Source: CAZGBT01 sp964524025 (GTDB lineage: Archaea; Aenigmatarchaeota; Aenigmatarchaeia; CG10238-14; EX4484-224). From it: a stretch of DNA of 60,884 bases. The stretch is from NCBI GenBank assembly GCA_964524025.1, contig CAZGBT010000004.1, forward strand, positions 1 to 60,884, written 5' to 3'. The notes beneath the pieces are model-generated. The model saw only the letters and a list, made by a program, of their open reading frames with translations, was not told the origin of the DNA and did not search any database. Position 1 is the stretch's first letter; each line of letters starts with the position of its first letter. The translations under genes were made by a program, and so were the position numbers. Positions 16,322 through 25,000 of this stretch are shown here, one piece after another.

Positions 16322-17553
16322 ACAAAAAGTGTAAAGCATGAAATTGCTAATAAGAACGAAATAGCGATAAATGGAACTATTATTTTTTTACTAATGTTTT
16401 TACCGCCAATTAAATGAGCCAAAATTAATTTAAACAAAGTATTAGAGAGGCATGCTATCAGTATAGATTGAGAAGCTAAATTAAGCGGTAAATTTGAAGT
16501 CGCTACAAAAATTGTTATAGCATCTAGAGAGACAAGACCCGATAAAAAAGCTATAGGTAAAACAACTTGGGTACCAAAGATTTTTGTTAAAAATTTAGAT
16601 AAAACAAGAACTGCTAAGAACAATAAGGTAAATTCTATTGCAGTTTTGAAAGCAAGTGGAGATTCCATTTCTATGCTTATCCTCTCCTCTTTTTTAGCTC
16701 TTATCAAAACTGCCGATAAAACATAACCTACAAGACCTATTAAGAGCAATGGTATTGAAAGGCAAATTCCTAGAGCTAAATTTAGCAACAAAAGTATTAT
16801 TAAGACTCTTAGGAACATAGTAGAAGAGGCAAAACATATGGCTGAAGATACCCTTTCTAGAGAATATCTTCTTTCCTTAAACTTTTTTGCCATCGTAAAA
16901 GTTACGCTAGTAGAGCTTATAAGGCCTCCTAAAGCTCCAGCTATACTAATCCCTCTAGGACCATAAAGTTTCATACCTACATAAGCGAGAAAACTAAACC
17001 CCAAGACTAAGATTAAAGCTAGCCATATAACCCTTGGGTTTATAAGCCCTAGAGGGTCTATAACTCGGTTAGGAAGAGTTGGTAAAATAGTAAAAGCTAA
17101 GATTCCGAATATTATTGCAGCCCTTATTTCTTTCCTTAAAACATGTTTTGCAAACTTTCTTGTATATTCTTTTATTGCGAGTATTAAAGCAACTACTAAA
17201 CCTATTGAGACTGTTTTTAAAAATGGGTAAGAATCAAAATAAGCTAAAACGCCTATTAAGAAGGTTATTATAAAAGCTAGATTTGTTGTTAGACCAATTC
17301 TTTGCATCCTAGAAACTTTTACAAAATATCCTGCTATACCTAAAGCTAAAGCCATTCCAAAACCTAGCAAGATAAAGGATTTGGATACGAAAGAAGAAAG
17401 GAATGCCGAAAGAAAGCCTGCTATAGACATTAGAATAAAAGTCCTAACACCCATTATAATCCTTTCTTCCTCCCTCTGGGTAATTTCCCTTTCTAAACCT
17501 ATTAGCGCTCCTAAAGCTATTGCTATTCCTAAGGATTTAAGTAATTCCTCCAC
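16318..17553 (-). CDS. MgtC/SapB N-terminus fused to DUF4010 membrane domain
   Basis: 411 residues, about 12 predicted membrane segments. The first 135 residues match MgtC/SapB (IALGALIGLEREITQR, GVRTFILMSIAG). From about 190 on the sequence matches DUF4010, including YGPRGISIAGALGGLISSTSVTFTMAKK and LDAITIFVATS. The combination is a known archaeal and bacterial architecture, often linked to magnesium or stress, without a proven transport activity here. Transcribed towards lhr with a 4-nt tail overlap, and divergent from the MFS gene. Confidence 0.82.
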   Translation of the reverse strand: MEELLKSLGIAIALGALIGLEREITQREEERIIMGVRTFILMSIAGFLSAFLSSFVSKSFILLGFGMALALGIAGYFVKVSRMQRIGLTTNLAFIITFLIGVLAYFDSYPFLKTVSIGLVVALILAIKEYTRKFAKHVLRKEIRAAIIFGILAFTILPTLPNRVIDPLGLINPRVIWLALILVLGFSFLAYVGMKLYGPRGISIAGALGGLISSTSVTFTMAKKFKERRYSLERVSSAICFASSTMFLRVLIILLLLNLALGICLSIPLLLIGLVGYVLSAVLIRAKKEERISIEMESPLAFKTAIEFTLLFLAVLVLSKFLTKIFGTQVVLPIAFLSGLVSLDAITIFVATSNLPLNLASQSILIACLSNTLFKLILAHLIGGKNISKKIIVPFIAISFLLAISCFTLFV

Positions 17554-17611
17554 AAATTTATTAGAACTTTATTTCAGAAAAGTTTTAGCTTTTCAATCAA
17601 AATAATCTATA

Positions 17612-18706
17612 ATGGTTAAACAGAAAGCTAAACTACTCAGCTTAAGGTTTTTACGATGCTCAACTTCTCGCATTCTAGAAGTTTTAATACCAACTTATGT
17701 TTACGAAATAATCCGTAGCATACTGTTTTTAAACGTAATACTATTTTCTATAGAAGTCTTGTCAGCATTTTTGAGATATGTGATAGGGAAGATTTGCGAT
17801 AGGGTCGACATAAAGAAAATTCTAGTTTTAGATACTTTTTGCGATGCTGTAATTCTTTCTTTCTTACCTTTCGTTTCTTCAAAAGCCTTAATAATTCTGT
17901 TAATCTTTCTAAGAAGAATAGTATCTCCCTTAAGAGTAGCTTTAAAAGCTATTTATACTAAGCTAGGTTTTTCAGATTTTCATGCTTTATACCAATTTTC
18001 TTTAAGCAGGGCTTTAGGTAGAACTTTTGGTGCTATAATTTCGGCAATCCTTTTGCTCTTTTTACGAAAACTTATTTATTTTTCTTGGCTGCAATTATGA
18101 TGGTAACATCTTTGTTGTTTATACTCAAGCTACCATCTGTAAAAATGAAACTTAAAAGAAAAGTTAAAAAGATTAAGCTTAAATGGAAAAGATTAAGATA
18201 CTTAATAGCGTCTTCTCTTCAAAGTTTTCATTTTGGGCTACTTTACGTTCCTGCTATCATAATATTTATGAAAGAAGTTTTGGGTCTAAACTTGTGGTTT
18301 ATTTACCTTTTGTATGCATTGGGAACTGCAAGTGCTTTTCTCTTCTCTTTATTTAAAATAAAAGTCAAGATAACTTACTTTCCATTACTTTTGTCATTCT
18401 TTACTTTTTTATATTCTTTACCCCTCTTTCAAAAAAAATTCAATAACTTTATTTATTTTCTGTTTATCATGGATTCTAATTTCAGTTCTTTACTATCCAT
18501 TTACAAGCATGCTAAACGCGTTATACATAAAAGGTGCAAGCAAAAAGTTGCATGGAAGGTATTGGGGTATCTATTCTTTTTGCATCTCAATTTCTACATG
18601 GCTTGGAACCTTAGCAGGAGGCTTTATAGCTTCGCTTTCCTACTTTCACCTTATAACTTTTTCTTCCTTTATTTTATTCTCAACATTTTTCTTTCTTAAA
18701 AAATAA
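17612..18706 (+). pseudogene. Major facilitator superfamily transporter, two frameshifts
   Basis: About 365 codons spread over two reading frames. Frame A (17612-18060) encodes membrane segments with the MFS loop YVIGKICDRVDIKKIL (compare G-x-L-x-D-R). It switches near a T run at 18059-18063 to a frame reading TKTYLFFLAAIMMVTS, then switches back near a run of eight A at about 18430-18438, continuing ITLFIFCLSWILISVLYY and ending in GGFIASLSYF. Each switch keeps a plausible membrane helix intact. Either sequencing errors at homopolymers or a recently disrupted gene. The substrate is unknown. Confidence 0.7.
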
Positions 18707-18714
18707 AGAAGTTT

Positions 18715-19320
18715 ATGAAAAGAGGGAAATTTATAGTTTTTGAGGGAATAGACGGAGCTGGCTTAACTACACAAGCTAACCTGTTAGAAAAAGCTCTGAA
18801 GAAAGCTGGCTATAAAGTTGTTTTGACGAAAGAACCGACTAATGGATTAATAGGAGGTCTTATAAGAGCTTGTCTGAAAAACGAATGGAAAACTTCTCTT
18901 TTAAGCTTGCAATTGCTTTTTGCAGCAGATAGAGCACATCATTTAGAAAAAGAAATTTTGCCTGCCTTAAAAAAAGGAAAAATTGTTATTTGCGATAGAT
19001 ATTTACTCTCAACAATTGCTTATGGCATGATCTCTTTAGAAAAAGAATGGCTAAAATTTATAAATTCAAAATTCCTTCAGCCAGATCTAACTATACTTCT
19101 TGACTTGTCTGTTGAAGTTTCCTTAAAAAGAATAAAGCTTTCGAGATTCGGTGCTGAGCTATTCGAGAAAAAAGAAGAGCTAAGAAAAGTAAGGAAAAAT
19201 TATCTTAAGCTTGCTAAGGAATTTCCAAATGTTTATGTAGTTGACGCTTCAAGATCTATAGAAGAAGTTCATGAAGAAGTTAAGAAATTAGTTAATCGAG
19301 TCCTTAAAATAAGGTTGTAA
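18715..19320 (+). CDS. tmk: Thymidylate kinase, variant P-loop
   Basis: 201 residues matching dTMP kinase throughout: VFEGIDGAG P-loop, KEPTNG, LLFAADRAHH, the DRYLLSTIAYG DR(Y/H) motif, PDLTILLDLS and a C-terminal VDASRSIEEVHEEV. It phosphorylates dTMP to dTDP. The Walker A lysine is replaced: the codons read GAG-L-TT (ggc tta act) where GxGKTT is expected. No frameshift is involved. It starts 8 bp after the MFS gene. Confidence 0.88.
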   Translation: MKRGKFIVFEGIDGAGLTTQANLLEKALKKAGYKVVLTKEPTNGLIGGLIRACLKNEWKTSLLSLQLLFAADRAHHLEKEILPALKKGKIVICDRYLLSTIAYGMISLEKEWLKFINSKFLQPDLTILLDLSVEVSLKRIKLSRFGAELFEKKEELRKVRKNYLKLAKEFPNVYVVDASRSIEEVHEEVKKLVNRVLKIRL

Positions 19321-19363
19321 AATTTTCTCCTTTAAGGTTAAATATCCGAAGCCAAATAAAAAC

Positions 19364-19532
19364 ATGGTTAAAATTCATAATAATTATAACCCATCCATCT
19401 AGCCTATTAAAATGTTATACCCGCGTTACAGATTTGAAATATCTTCGCTCGAGCGAATGCTTTAATAAAATTCTTAGAGAAATACGAGAGAAAGAAGTTA
19501 GAGTAGATTCACGATCTAACTGTCAATATTAA
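19364..19532 (+). pseudogene. Possible small frameshifted gene
   Basis: A TATA-like TTAAATAT at 19338-19345 lies about 23 bp before the ATG at 19364. That ATG gives only MVKIHNNYNPSI before a stop. One frame over, translation stays open to 19532 (for example KCYTRVTDLKYL, then KILREIREKEVRV) and ends where the convergent DUF3467-like gene ends, but this frame has no ATG, GTG or TTG. The simplest reading is one frameshift near 19375. The 14-bp perfect palindrome TTCGCTCGAGCGAA lies inside it at 19444-19457. No family recognised. Confidence 0.25.
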
Positions 19533-19804
19533 CCTATGTAAGTAAGGTCTGTAGTAGTTGTAGTTTTTCCTAGATTTTCCTCTATTTTATTAATTTGATT
19601 TTGTAAGGCTTTTACTAAACCTTTTGCTGTGGATAAAGTTATTACTAAAACAGATATCGGTTTTGCTGTCGTTACGTCCGTGAAAATTAACCTTATAATT
19701 CCTTCCTTGCTAACCTTTTCTCCTTCCCTTCTTACTTTTACCATCCCCATTACTAAAACTTCGTCTGCAAAAACTGGTTTTATATCAACTTTTTTAAGGT
19801 TTTC
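19529..19804 (-). CDS. Small DUF3467-like protein, 5' end lost in assembly gap
   Basis: The open frame runs from the N block to the stop at 19529. An internal ATG at 19750 exists, but the conserved block DIKPVFADEVLVMG lies upstream of it, as in DUF3467 proteins (a D-E-V-x-V start, then IIRLIFTDV, then a helix ending KIEENLG). The true start is therefore in the gap. The tail TTTTTDLTYIG resembles the tail EEIDYVG of the small gene at 21833. Function unknown. Confidence 0.5.
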   Translation of the reverse strand, partial: ENLKKVDIKPVFADEVLVMGMVKVRREGEKVSKEGIIRLIFTDVTTAKPISVLVITLSTAKGLVKALQNQINKIEENLGKTTTTTDLTYIG

Positions 19805-19904
19805 NNNNNNNNNNNNNNNNNNNNNNNNNNNNNNNNNNNNNNNNNNNNNNNNNNNNNNNNNNNNNNNNNNNNNNNNNNNNNNNNNNNNNNNNNNNNNNNN
19901 NNNN
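19805..19904. other. Scaffold gap of exactly 100 N
   Basis: The round number suggests a placeholder of unknown true length joining two contigs. It truncates the genes on both sides: the DUF3467-like gene on the minus strand and the TIKI/TraB-like gene on the plus strand. Adjacency of the two flanks is therefore only as good as the scaffolding. Confidence 0.95.
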
Positions 19905-20727
19905 ATACATCAAACCAAAGTTGATGGAAATAGCGGAAGAAGTGTCCAAAATTTTCATAGAAACTTCATGTCCAGATTTTACAAGATTTTTATATCCAGA
20001 TAAAAGACTCCAGAAATTTCTTAAAGAGCACGGTTTTGGATGGAGAAGCAGAAGGAAGTTTAAGAAATGGGTTAAAGAAGAATTAGGTGAGGTGTGGTGG
20101 GAAGTGCTACAGCGTCTTAATCCTGTGTTCCTGCTTCCAGCCCTTGATGTAGCTTATACCCAAAGAAAATTTTCTCTTCTTTCTTTCGAAGACGAAGTAA
20201 TTAAAAATGCAAAAAAGCCTGTTGGCTACCTCGAAGATCCAGAAGGACTAATGAAAATTCTCTATTCTGATTTAAGTCGAAGTTTAAATGCTAAACTAAA
20301 AGTTCTAAGATTTTTAGTCGACAAAAATTTGCTCAGCCCACATCTCGATTTAAACTTCAAAGCTCTGTTAGAAACTTATCTTGCCAATGATCTAACACTT
20401 CTGCAACGCATAAGAGAGGCATTGCTTGCGGAAAGCAGAATGGAAAGAAGAATTGGATTAGAAAGAATAAAACAAAGAGCTTTAAAGTTAAGATGCGTTT
20501 ACTTAGCTACTTTTATGGATTATGCCTGCTGGCTAGAGGACGAAGCAGGGAGTGAAATATCCTTCACGCCTTCAGGGTCTCTTTTACTTGGAAGGGAAGA
20601 AAAGATGTTTAAAAGAATCGCTGAAGTTATTGAAGAGAAACCTTGTCTTATCATGGTAGGATGTCTTCACATTCCTTACTTACTAGAAAAACTCGGAAAA
20701 TCCTATGAAGTAGAAGGGTATAGATAG
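19905..20727 (+). CDS. TIKI/TraB-like protein, 5' partial
   Basis: The frame is open from the gap (IKPKLMEIAEEVSKIF...), so the start at ATG 19924 is only the first visible one. The C-terminal block GREEKMFKRIAEVIEE, KPCLIMVGCLHIPYLLEKLG matches the end of GumN/TraB/TIKI proteins (R-x-x-x-M/W-I, then VGxxHxxxLLxxLG). The body is helical. The family holds putative metalloproteases with an N-terminal G-T/S-x-H motif, which would lie in the gap. Family assignment is tentative. Confidence 0.45.
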
Positions 20728-20734
20728 AAATTCC

Positions 20735-21565
20735 TTAAATTTTAACTAGACCACGCTCTTTTAAGCCTTCCCAGAAAGCTTCAATACCGTCTCTGCACTT
20801 TGGACATGGTCTTGGCGAATTTCCTGCCCACCACATTAGACATTCAGCATTATAGTCTCCGCTGTAAGTGCCATAAGCTTTTATTAGTGCAGTATCGTGG
20901 TGAATATGATATCCTAACGGGCAATGTGTAAATTCATGCCTAACTGGAATTTCCCCAGTATTTCTTATTATACAAAGACCGTAGAGAAAAGAAGAAGCTC
21001 CCCATATTGCAGTCTCGTCGCTTATTCTTCTCCTGCTAATCAAGACATCCACATGTGGAACTTCTTTTCTGTAAGATTCTTCCGTAACAATTGAACCAAG
21101 TTTATCAAAGTCTATGGCAAGACTTCCACGATAAGGTACTAACGCTTGGTGTAATTCTTCCAGCATACTCTTTTCAGGGCCGTAATATATAATGGTAAAA
21201 AAATCGTCAAGATCTGGCCATTCTTCCTCAAGATATTGTTTCATATGGCTAACGGCTCTTCTAGCATCTACATCGCTAACAGTTCCATCTCTAAAAACAT
21301 AGATAAGTCCTTTACTAATGTATTTTATACCACCTCGGTTTAACCAAAAACCTGAGCCATCTTTCCAGTACCACTTCCAATATGACACTCCAGAAATGCC
21401 ATGGGTAAATATTAGTCTTTGACTGTAACCTTCAGCTCTTAATTTTTTCATTAACTCGAGAAAATCTTCATAACTCAATCTTTCCCAATCAACGAAAACA
21501 AGCTCACCATCTAGCTCTTGAATATTTCTTCTATCCTCTCCCTCTTGGACTATCCATGCTTTCAT
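20735..21565 (-). CDS. Putative zincin metalloprotease, archaemetzincin-like motifs
   Basis: 276 residues from the ATG at 21565 (upstream in-frame ATG at 21664 rejected on promoter spacing). H210-E-F-T-H214 is a canonical HExxH zinc site followed by CPLGYHIHHD, which offers a third ligand. C242-L-M244 and C254-P-K-C257 follow. Archaemetzincins have HExxHxxG, then C-x-M and CxxC, in the same order but different spacing (C-x-M to CxxC is shorter here). The N-terminal 200 residues do not resemble that family. No signal peptide, so likely cytosolic. Probable activity: zinc-dependent peptide hydrolysis (inference). Confidence 0.5.
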   Translation of the reverse strand: MKAWIVQEGEDRRNIQELDGELVFVDWERLSYEDFLELMKKLRAEGYSQRLIFTHGISGVSYWKWYWKDGSGFWLNRGGIKYISKGLIYVFRDGTVSDVDARRAVSHMKQYLEEEWPDLDDFFTIIYYGPEKSMLEELHQALVPYRGSLAIDFDKLGSIVTEESYRKEVPHVDVLISRRRISDETAIWGASSFLYGLCIIRNTGEIPVRHEFTHCPLGYHIHHDTALIKAYGTYSGDYNAECLMWWAGNSPRPCPKCRDGIEAFWEGLKERGLVKI

Positions 21566-21585
21566 ATTTTTTACCACTAAATAGT

Positions 21586-21595
21586 AATTTAAATA
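21586..21595 (-). promoter_or_regulatory. TATA box of the zincin-like gene
   Basis: TATTTAAATT on the minus strand, centred 25-26 bp upstream of the ATG at 21565. Confidence 0.6.
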
Positions 21596-21656
21596 CTTGT
21601 ATAACGCCGTTATACAAAAATAATTTAATAATTTTAAGTCTAACTTTGAATAATAA

Positions 21657-21845
21657 GTATCCACCTTTTGTTACAAGGTTGCTAATAGTTCTTATCTAAT
21701 CGGTTCAATTCACATAATTCCTCTTTCAATTTTAAGGGGAATGGAGGAAGAGTCGAGGGATATAATAAACAGAACTTCGAGAATAGCCAGAAAGAAGGAG
21801 ACTACCAATTTTTCACAGAATATGGAGCTAAGTCAACCGACATAG
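21657..21845 (+). pseudogene. Possible remnant of a TIKI/GumN-type N-terminus
   Basis: An open stretch without a standard start encodes FCYKVANSSYLIGSIHIIPLS, which resembles the N-terminal GSIH/GTIH strand of GumN/TIKI proteins. It continues about 35 more residues and stops at 21845, overlapping the end of the convergent gene. Since a C-terminal TIKI-like part lies 1 kb upstream on the same strand, this may be a remnant of a second copy or a rearranged piece. The evidence is thin. Confidence 0.25.
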
Positions 21846-22024
21846 TCGATTTCTTCTTTTGTTTTAGTTCCTACAAACTTCTTTATTTTACTAATAAATT
21901 CAAGCATAAGAGCAGAAGGAAAGGTTAGCCTAACTATTCTTTCTTTTCCTCTTGGAGTGAAGCAATAAAGTATTAATTGATAGCATCCTCTTTTCTTCTT
22001 TACAGAAAAAGCTTTAACTATCAT
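21833..22024 (-). CDS. Small DUF3467-like protein coupled to reverse gyrase
   Basis: 63 residues: strand-rich start MIVKAFSVKKKRGCYQLILYCF, then ERIVRLTFPSALMLEFISKIKKFVG and the tail EEIDYVG. The I-V/I-R-L-x-F strand followed by S-A-x-x-L and a helix parallels the DUF3467-like protein at 19529. Its ATG overlaps the reverse gyrase stop by 4 nt (22021-22024), so it is the last gene of that operon and translationally coupled. Function unknown. Confidence 0.6.
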   Translation of the reverse strand: MIVKAFSVKKKRGCYQLILYCFTPRGKERIVRLTFPSALMLEFISKIKKFVGTKTKEEIDYVG

Positions 22025-25000
22025 GGAAGTTTTTTTACTTGCTCATAAATTGTCCTTAAAAATTGCTGATAGTCTAGCTTACCTTCCTCAATTTTATCCA
22101 AATTCTCTTCCATTTCCCTAGTCAAATCTTCAGAAACAAAATGCCCATATTTTTGTTTCAAATATTGATAAACTTTAAAACCTAGACGAGTAGCTATTAT
22201 TCTACCTTTTAAATCTTTAACATATTTTTCCTCTAATAAAGTTTCAATTATTTTCGCATAAGTACTAGGCCTTCCTATGCCTTTTTCTTTCATCTCTGCT
22301 ATTATTTCACCTTGAGTATAAGGTGGTTTTAAAGGAACCCTCCTATACCTAACTTCAACAGCTTTTAGAATCCCTGGTTGCAACCTTTCTTCTATTCTTA
22401 AAGGTGAAATTTTGTTAAAACCTTCTTCTATTATCTCAACTATCCTCTCTACTTCTGCAGAAGCAAGTTCTGAAGAAATTTTTACTTTTTGAACTTTAAC
22501 TTTACAAGGTTTCATTTGACTTGCTATAAATCTTTTGAAGATCAGATTATAAAGCATGTAATGGTCTCTTGTTAACTTTCTTGGAAATCTATAAATTTTT
22601 CTATTTACAAGCATCGCTAAAGTGTTTGCGTCTATTGCTCTGGTTGGCCTTATACACTCATGAGCACCCTCTTTTAATTTCCAACTCCTTCCAACGAAAA
22701 ATTGCTCGCCAAATTTCTCGCTAATATACTCTTTAGCTAAGTTTATTCCGAAACTTGAAACTGTAGTGGCGTCAGTGCGATGGTAAGTGCAATTGTGAGA
22801 AAGTATTCCGTTAGCAAAAAAGTTTTCGGTAGATACTGTTATATCATACACGTAGCCATTAAAATCTGTCTTCTCGATTTTCTCTATTTTAACCCATGTA
22901 AGAGGAGCTTCTACTAGAGCTTTTAAGATTTCTCTTTCCTCACCTTCCCTTAGGCATTCGATACATTTAACTAACTTATCTCTTGGTATTCTCTCAGTTT
23001 GCTTTTTTAACCAATTCCAAACATCTATTCCAAGCCTTTTCAAAATAAAGGCCTTTTTCCCCCGCTTAAACCCTATTTTTCTTAAGATAGAAGCAAAGGG
23101 GAGCAAATCATAATCACCCCTTCTCTTATGCTCTTTCTTATAAATTGAATAGTATTCGGTTAACTTTCTTTTTTTGAATCTAAGATACTTTCCTATTCTT
23201 GTTATAAACTTCTCTAAGCTCCTGTTGGAAACGATTAACTCGTAGACGCCCGTTCTTTTATCCTTTCTTAGATAAGTCAATATACCTAAGGATGCCAAAT
23301 AAAATGCTATTTTTTGCAAAACTGCTTTCCTCTTAGAACTCAAACAAATTCTAAGGTTATGTTTTCCTGTATTTTTGTCATAAAGCAAAGAAACACAACC
23401 ATCTGAATCGAAAAAGCCAGCTATAAAGCTATTAACAAATTTTTCTGGAAGCGAAAAGATCAACCCCTTCAACCTTCCTCTTCTTAATCCAAGTCTTCTA
23501 AATATTTCTGCTATTAGCGAATTTGAAAAAGTTGCTTGGTTATGCGTAACGAAAACATGCACAAATGGCAAGGTCGAGTTTATAAGTTTTTCTGCTTTTA
23601 ATGCTGGTTTCTGAGCTATTGAAACCTTGCTTCCCCTAAGACTACCATCACCCAATACAAAACCAGCAAGATACCAAAAATTCTCATCCAGTTTGAAATA
23701 AGGAATCTTCTTGGTTCTTGCAACTTGCCTATAAATTGATTTGACATGCTTTTCTGCATCTTTTAAATCAATACCGAATTTCTTTAAGTAATAAAGAGGT
23801 AGGGCATGGTTTTTAAGGTACTTATATTTGGTTGATGTCTTGACTTTTCTTGCAACTAAATTTTTTAAATTGTTTGAGAAAAAGTTTTTCTCGAACTCTA
23901 AGATTACGTTTGTTATACCAAGTTTCTCAAGTAACTCTAGCAAGCTAAATGATCTTCTTTCAATTCCCTTAAAATTATGAATCAAAGCTAGATAATCTTC
24001 TTCCTTAAGGTTTTTAGAAGAAACCCACCCAAATTTGCCATTCCTTAGTATAAAAAATGGATGATCCGGAGTTGCTCTTATTTCGTTACCATTCTCAAGT
24101 TTAATCTTGTAAATAGGGCCCTTCCATTTAATCTTCCAGAATTTTGTAATTATACCGTTATTTTCTCTCAGATTAGTGATTCCAATAACCCTTTCCCCTA
24201 TTTTGTTTAGATTCCTTATTTCTTCTATTCTACCATCTTTAAGCATAACTAATGTATCGCCTGTTAGACATAATCCTAATTCAAAAAGTTCTTGTGCAAT
24301 TTGCATCGTCTTTGTTGCAGAAAATTTAAGAACTCTATTAGCTTCTTTAATCATCGTATCAGTAGAGAAAGGTGGCCTTGGTACAATTTCTCTCTCGCTT
24401 TCTTCAACTTCTACTTTCCAATCTACTTCTTTTATTTTCTCAGCAAATTCCTCTACTTCTTTCTTTTTAGTTACCTCTTGAGTAGAAAAACTGAACCAAA
24501 CATTATTTTCTAATTTTACTCTAAAAATCGTTTGTCTCTTTCTTAAGTTCTTCGTCCTTTCGACTATCCATCCTAGAACAGGACTTTGAACTCTTCCTGC
24601 TGATAATCCCTTATAAAAAGCATCCCACAACCTCTGGCTTAACTCAAAACCTACCCATCTATCCTCTATTCTTCTCGCAATTTGAGCTTTTACTAGATTT
24701 TCGTCTATATCTCTTAAATTTGAAATTCCTGTTAGAATACCTCTTCTAGTAACCTCGTGAAACTCTATTCTCCTAATGTTAGGATTGTAAGGTTTTATGT
24801 AAAGATAAATATCCCAAGCTATTTTTTCACCCTCTCTGTCAGGGTCCGTTCCTATTAGTACTAAATTAGACTGAACTGCAAGCCTTCTCAATATTTCGAG
24901 TATCTTTTCTTTTTTATCTATATTGGCGGAGCCACATTTTGGGCAAGTATCAAAAGAAACAAATTGTTCTCCACAATTTCTGCATCTCCTTAAAGGACCA

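Noticed and set aside
19750..19750. ATG at 19750 as the start of the DUF3467-like gene
   Set aside because: Conserved coding sequence continues upstream into the assembly gap, so this is an internal methionine.
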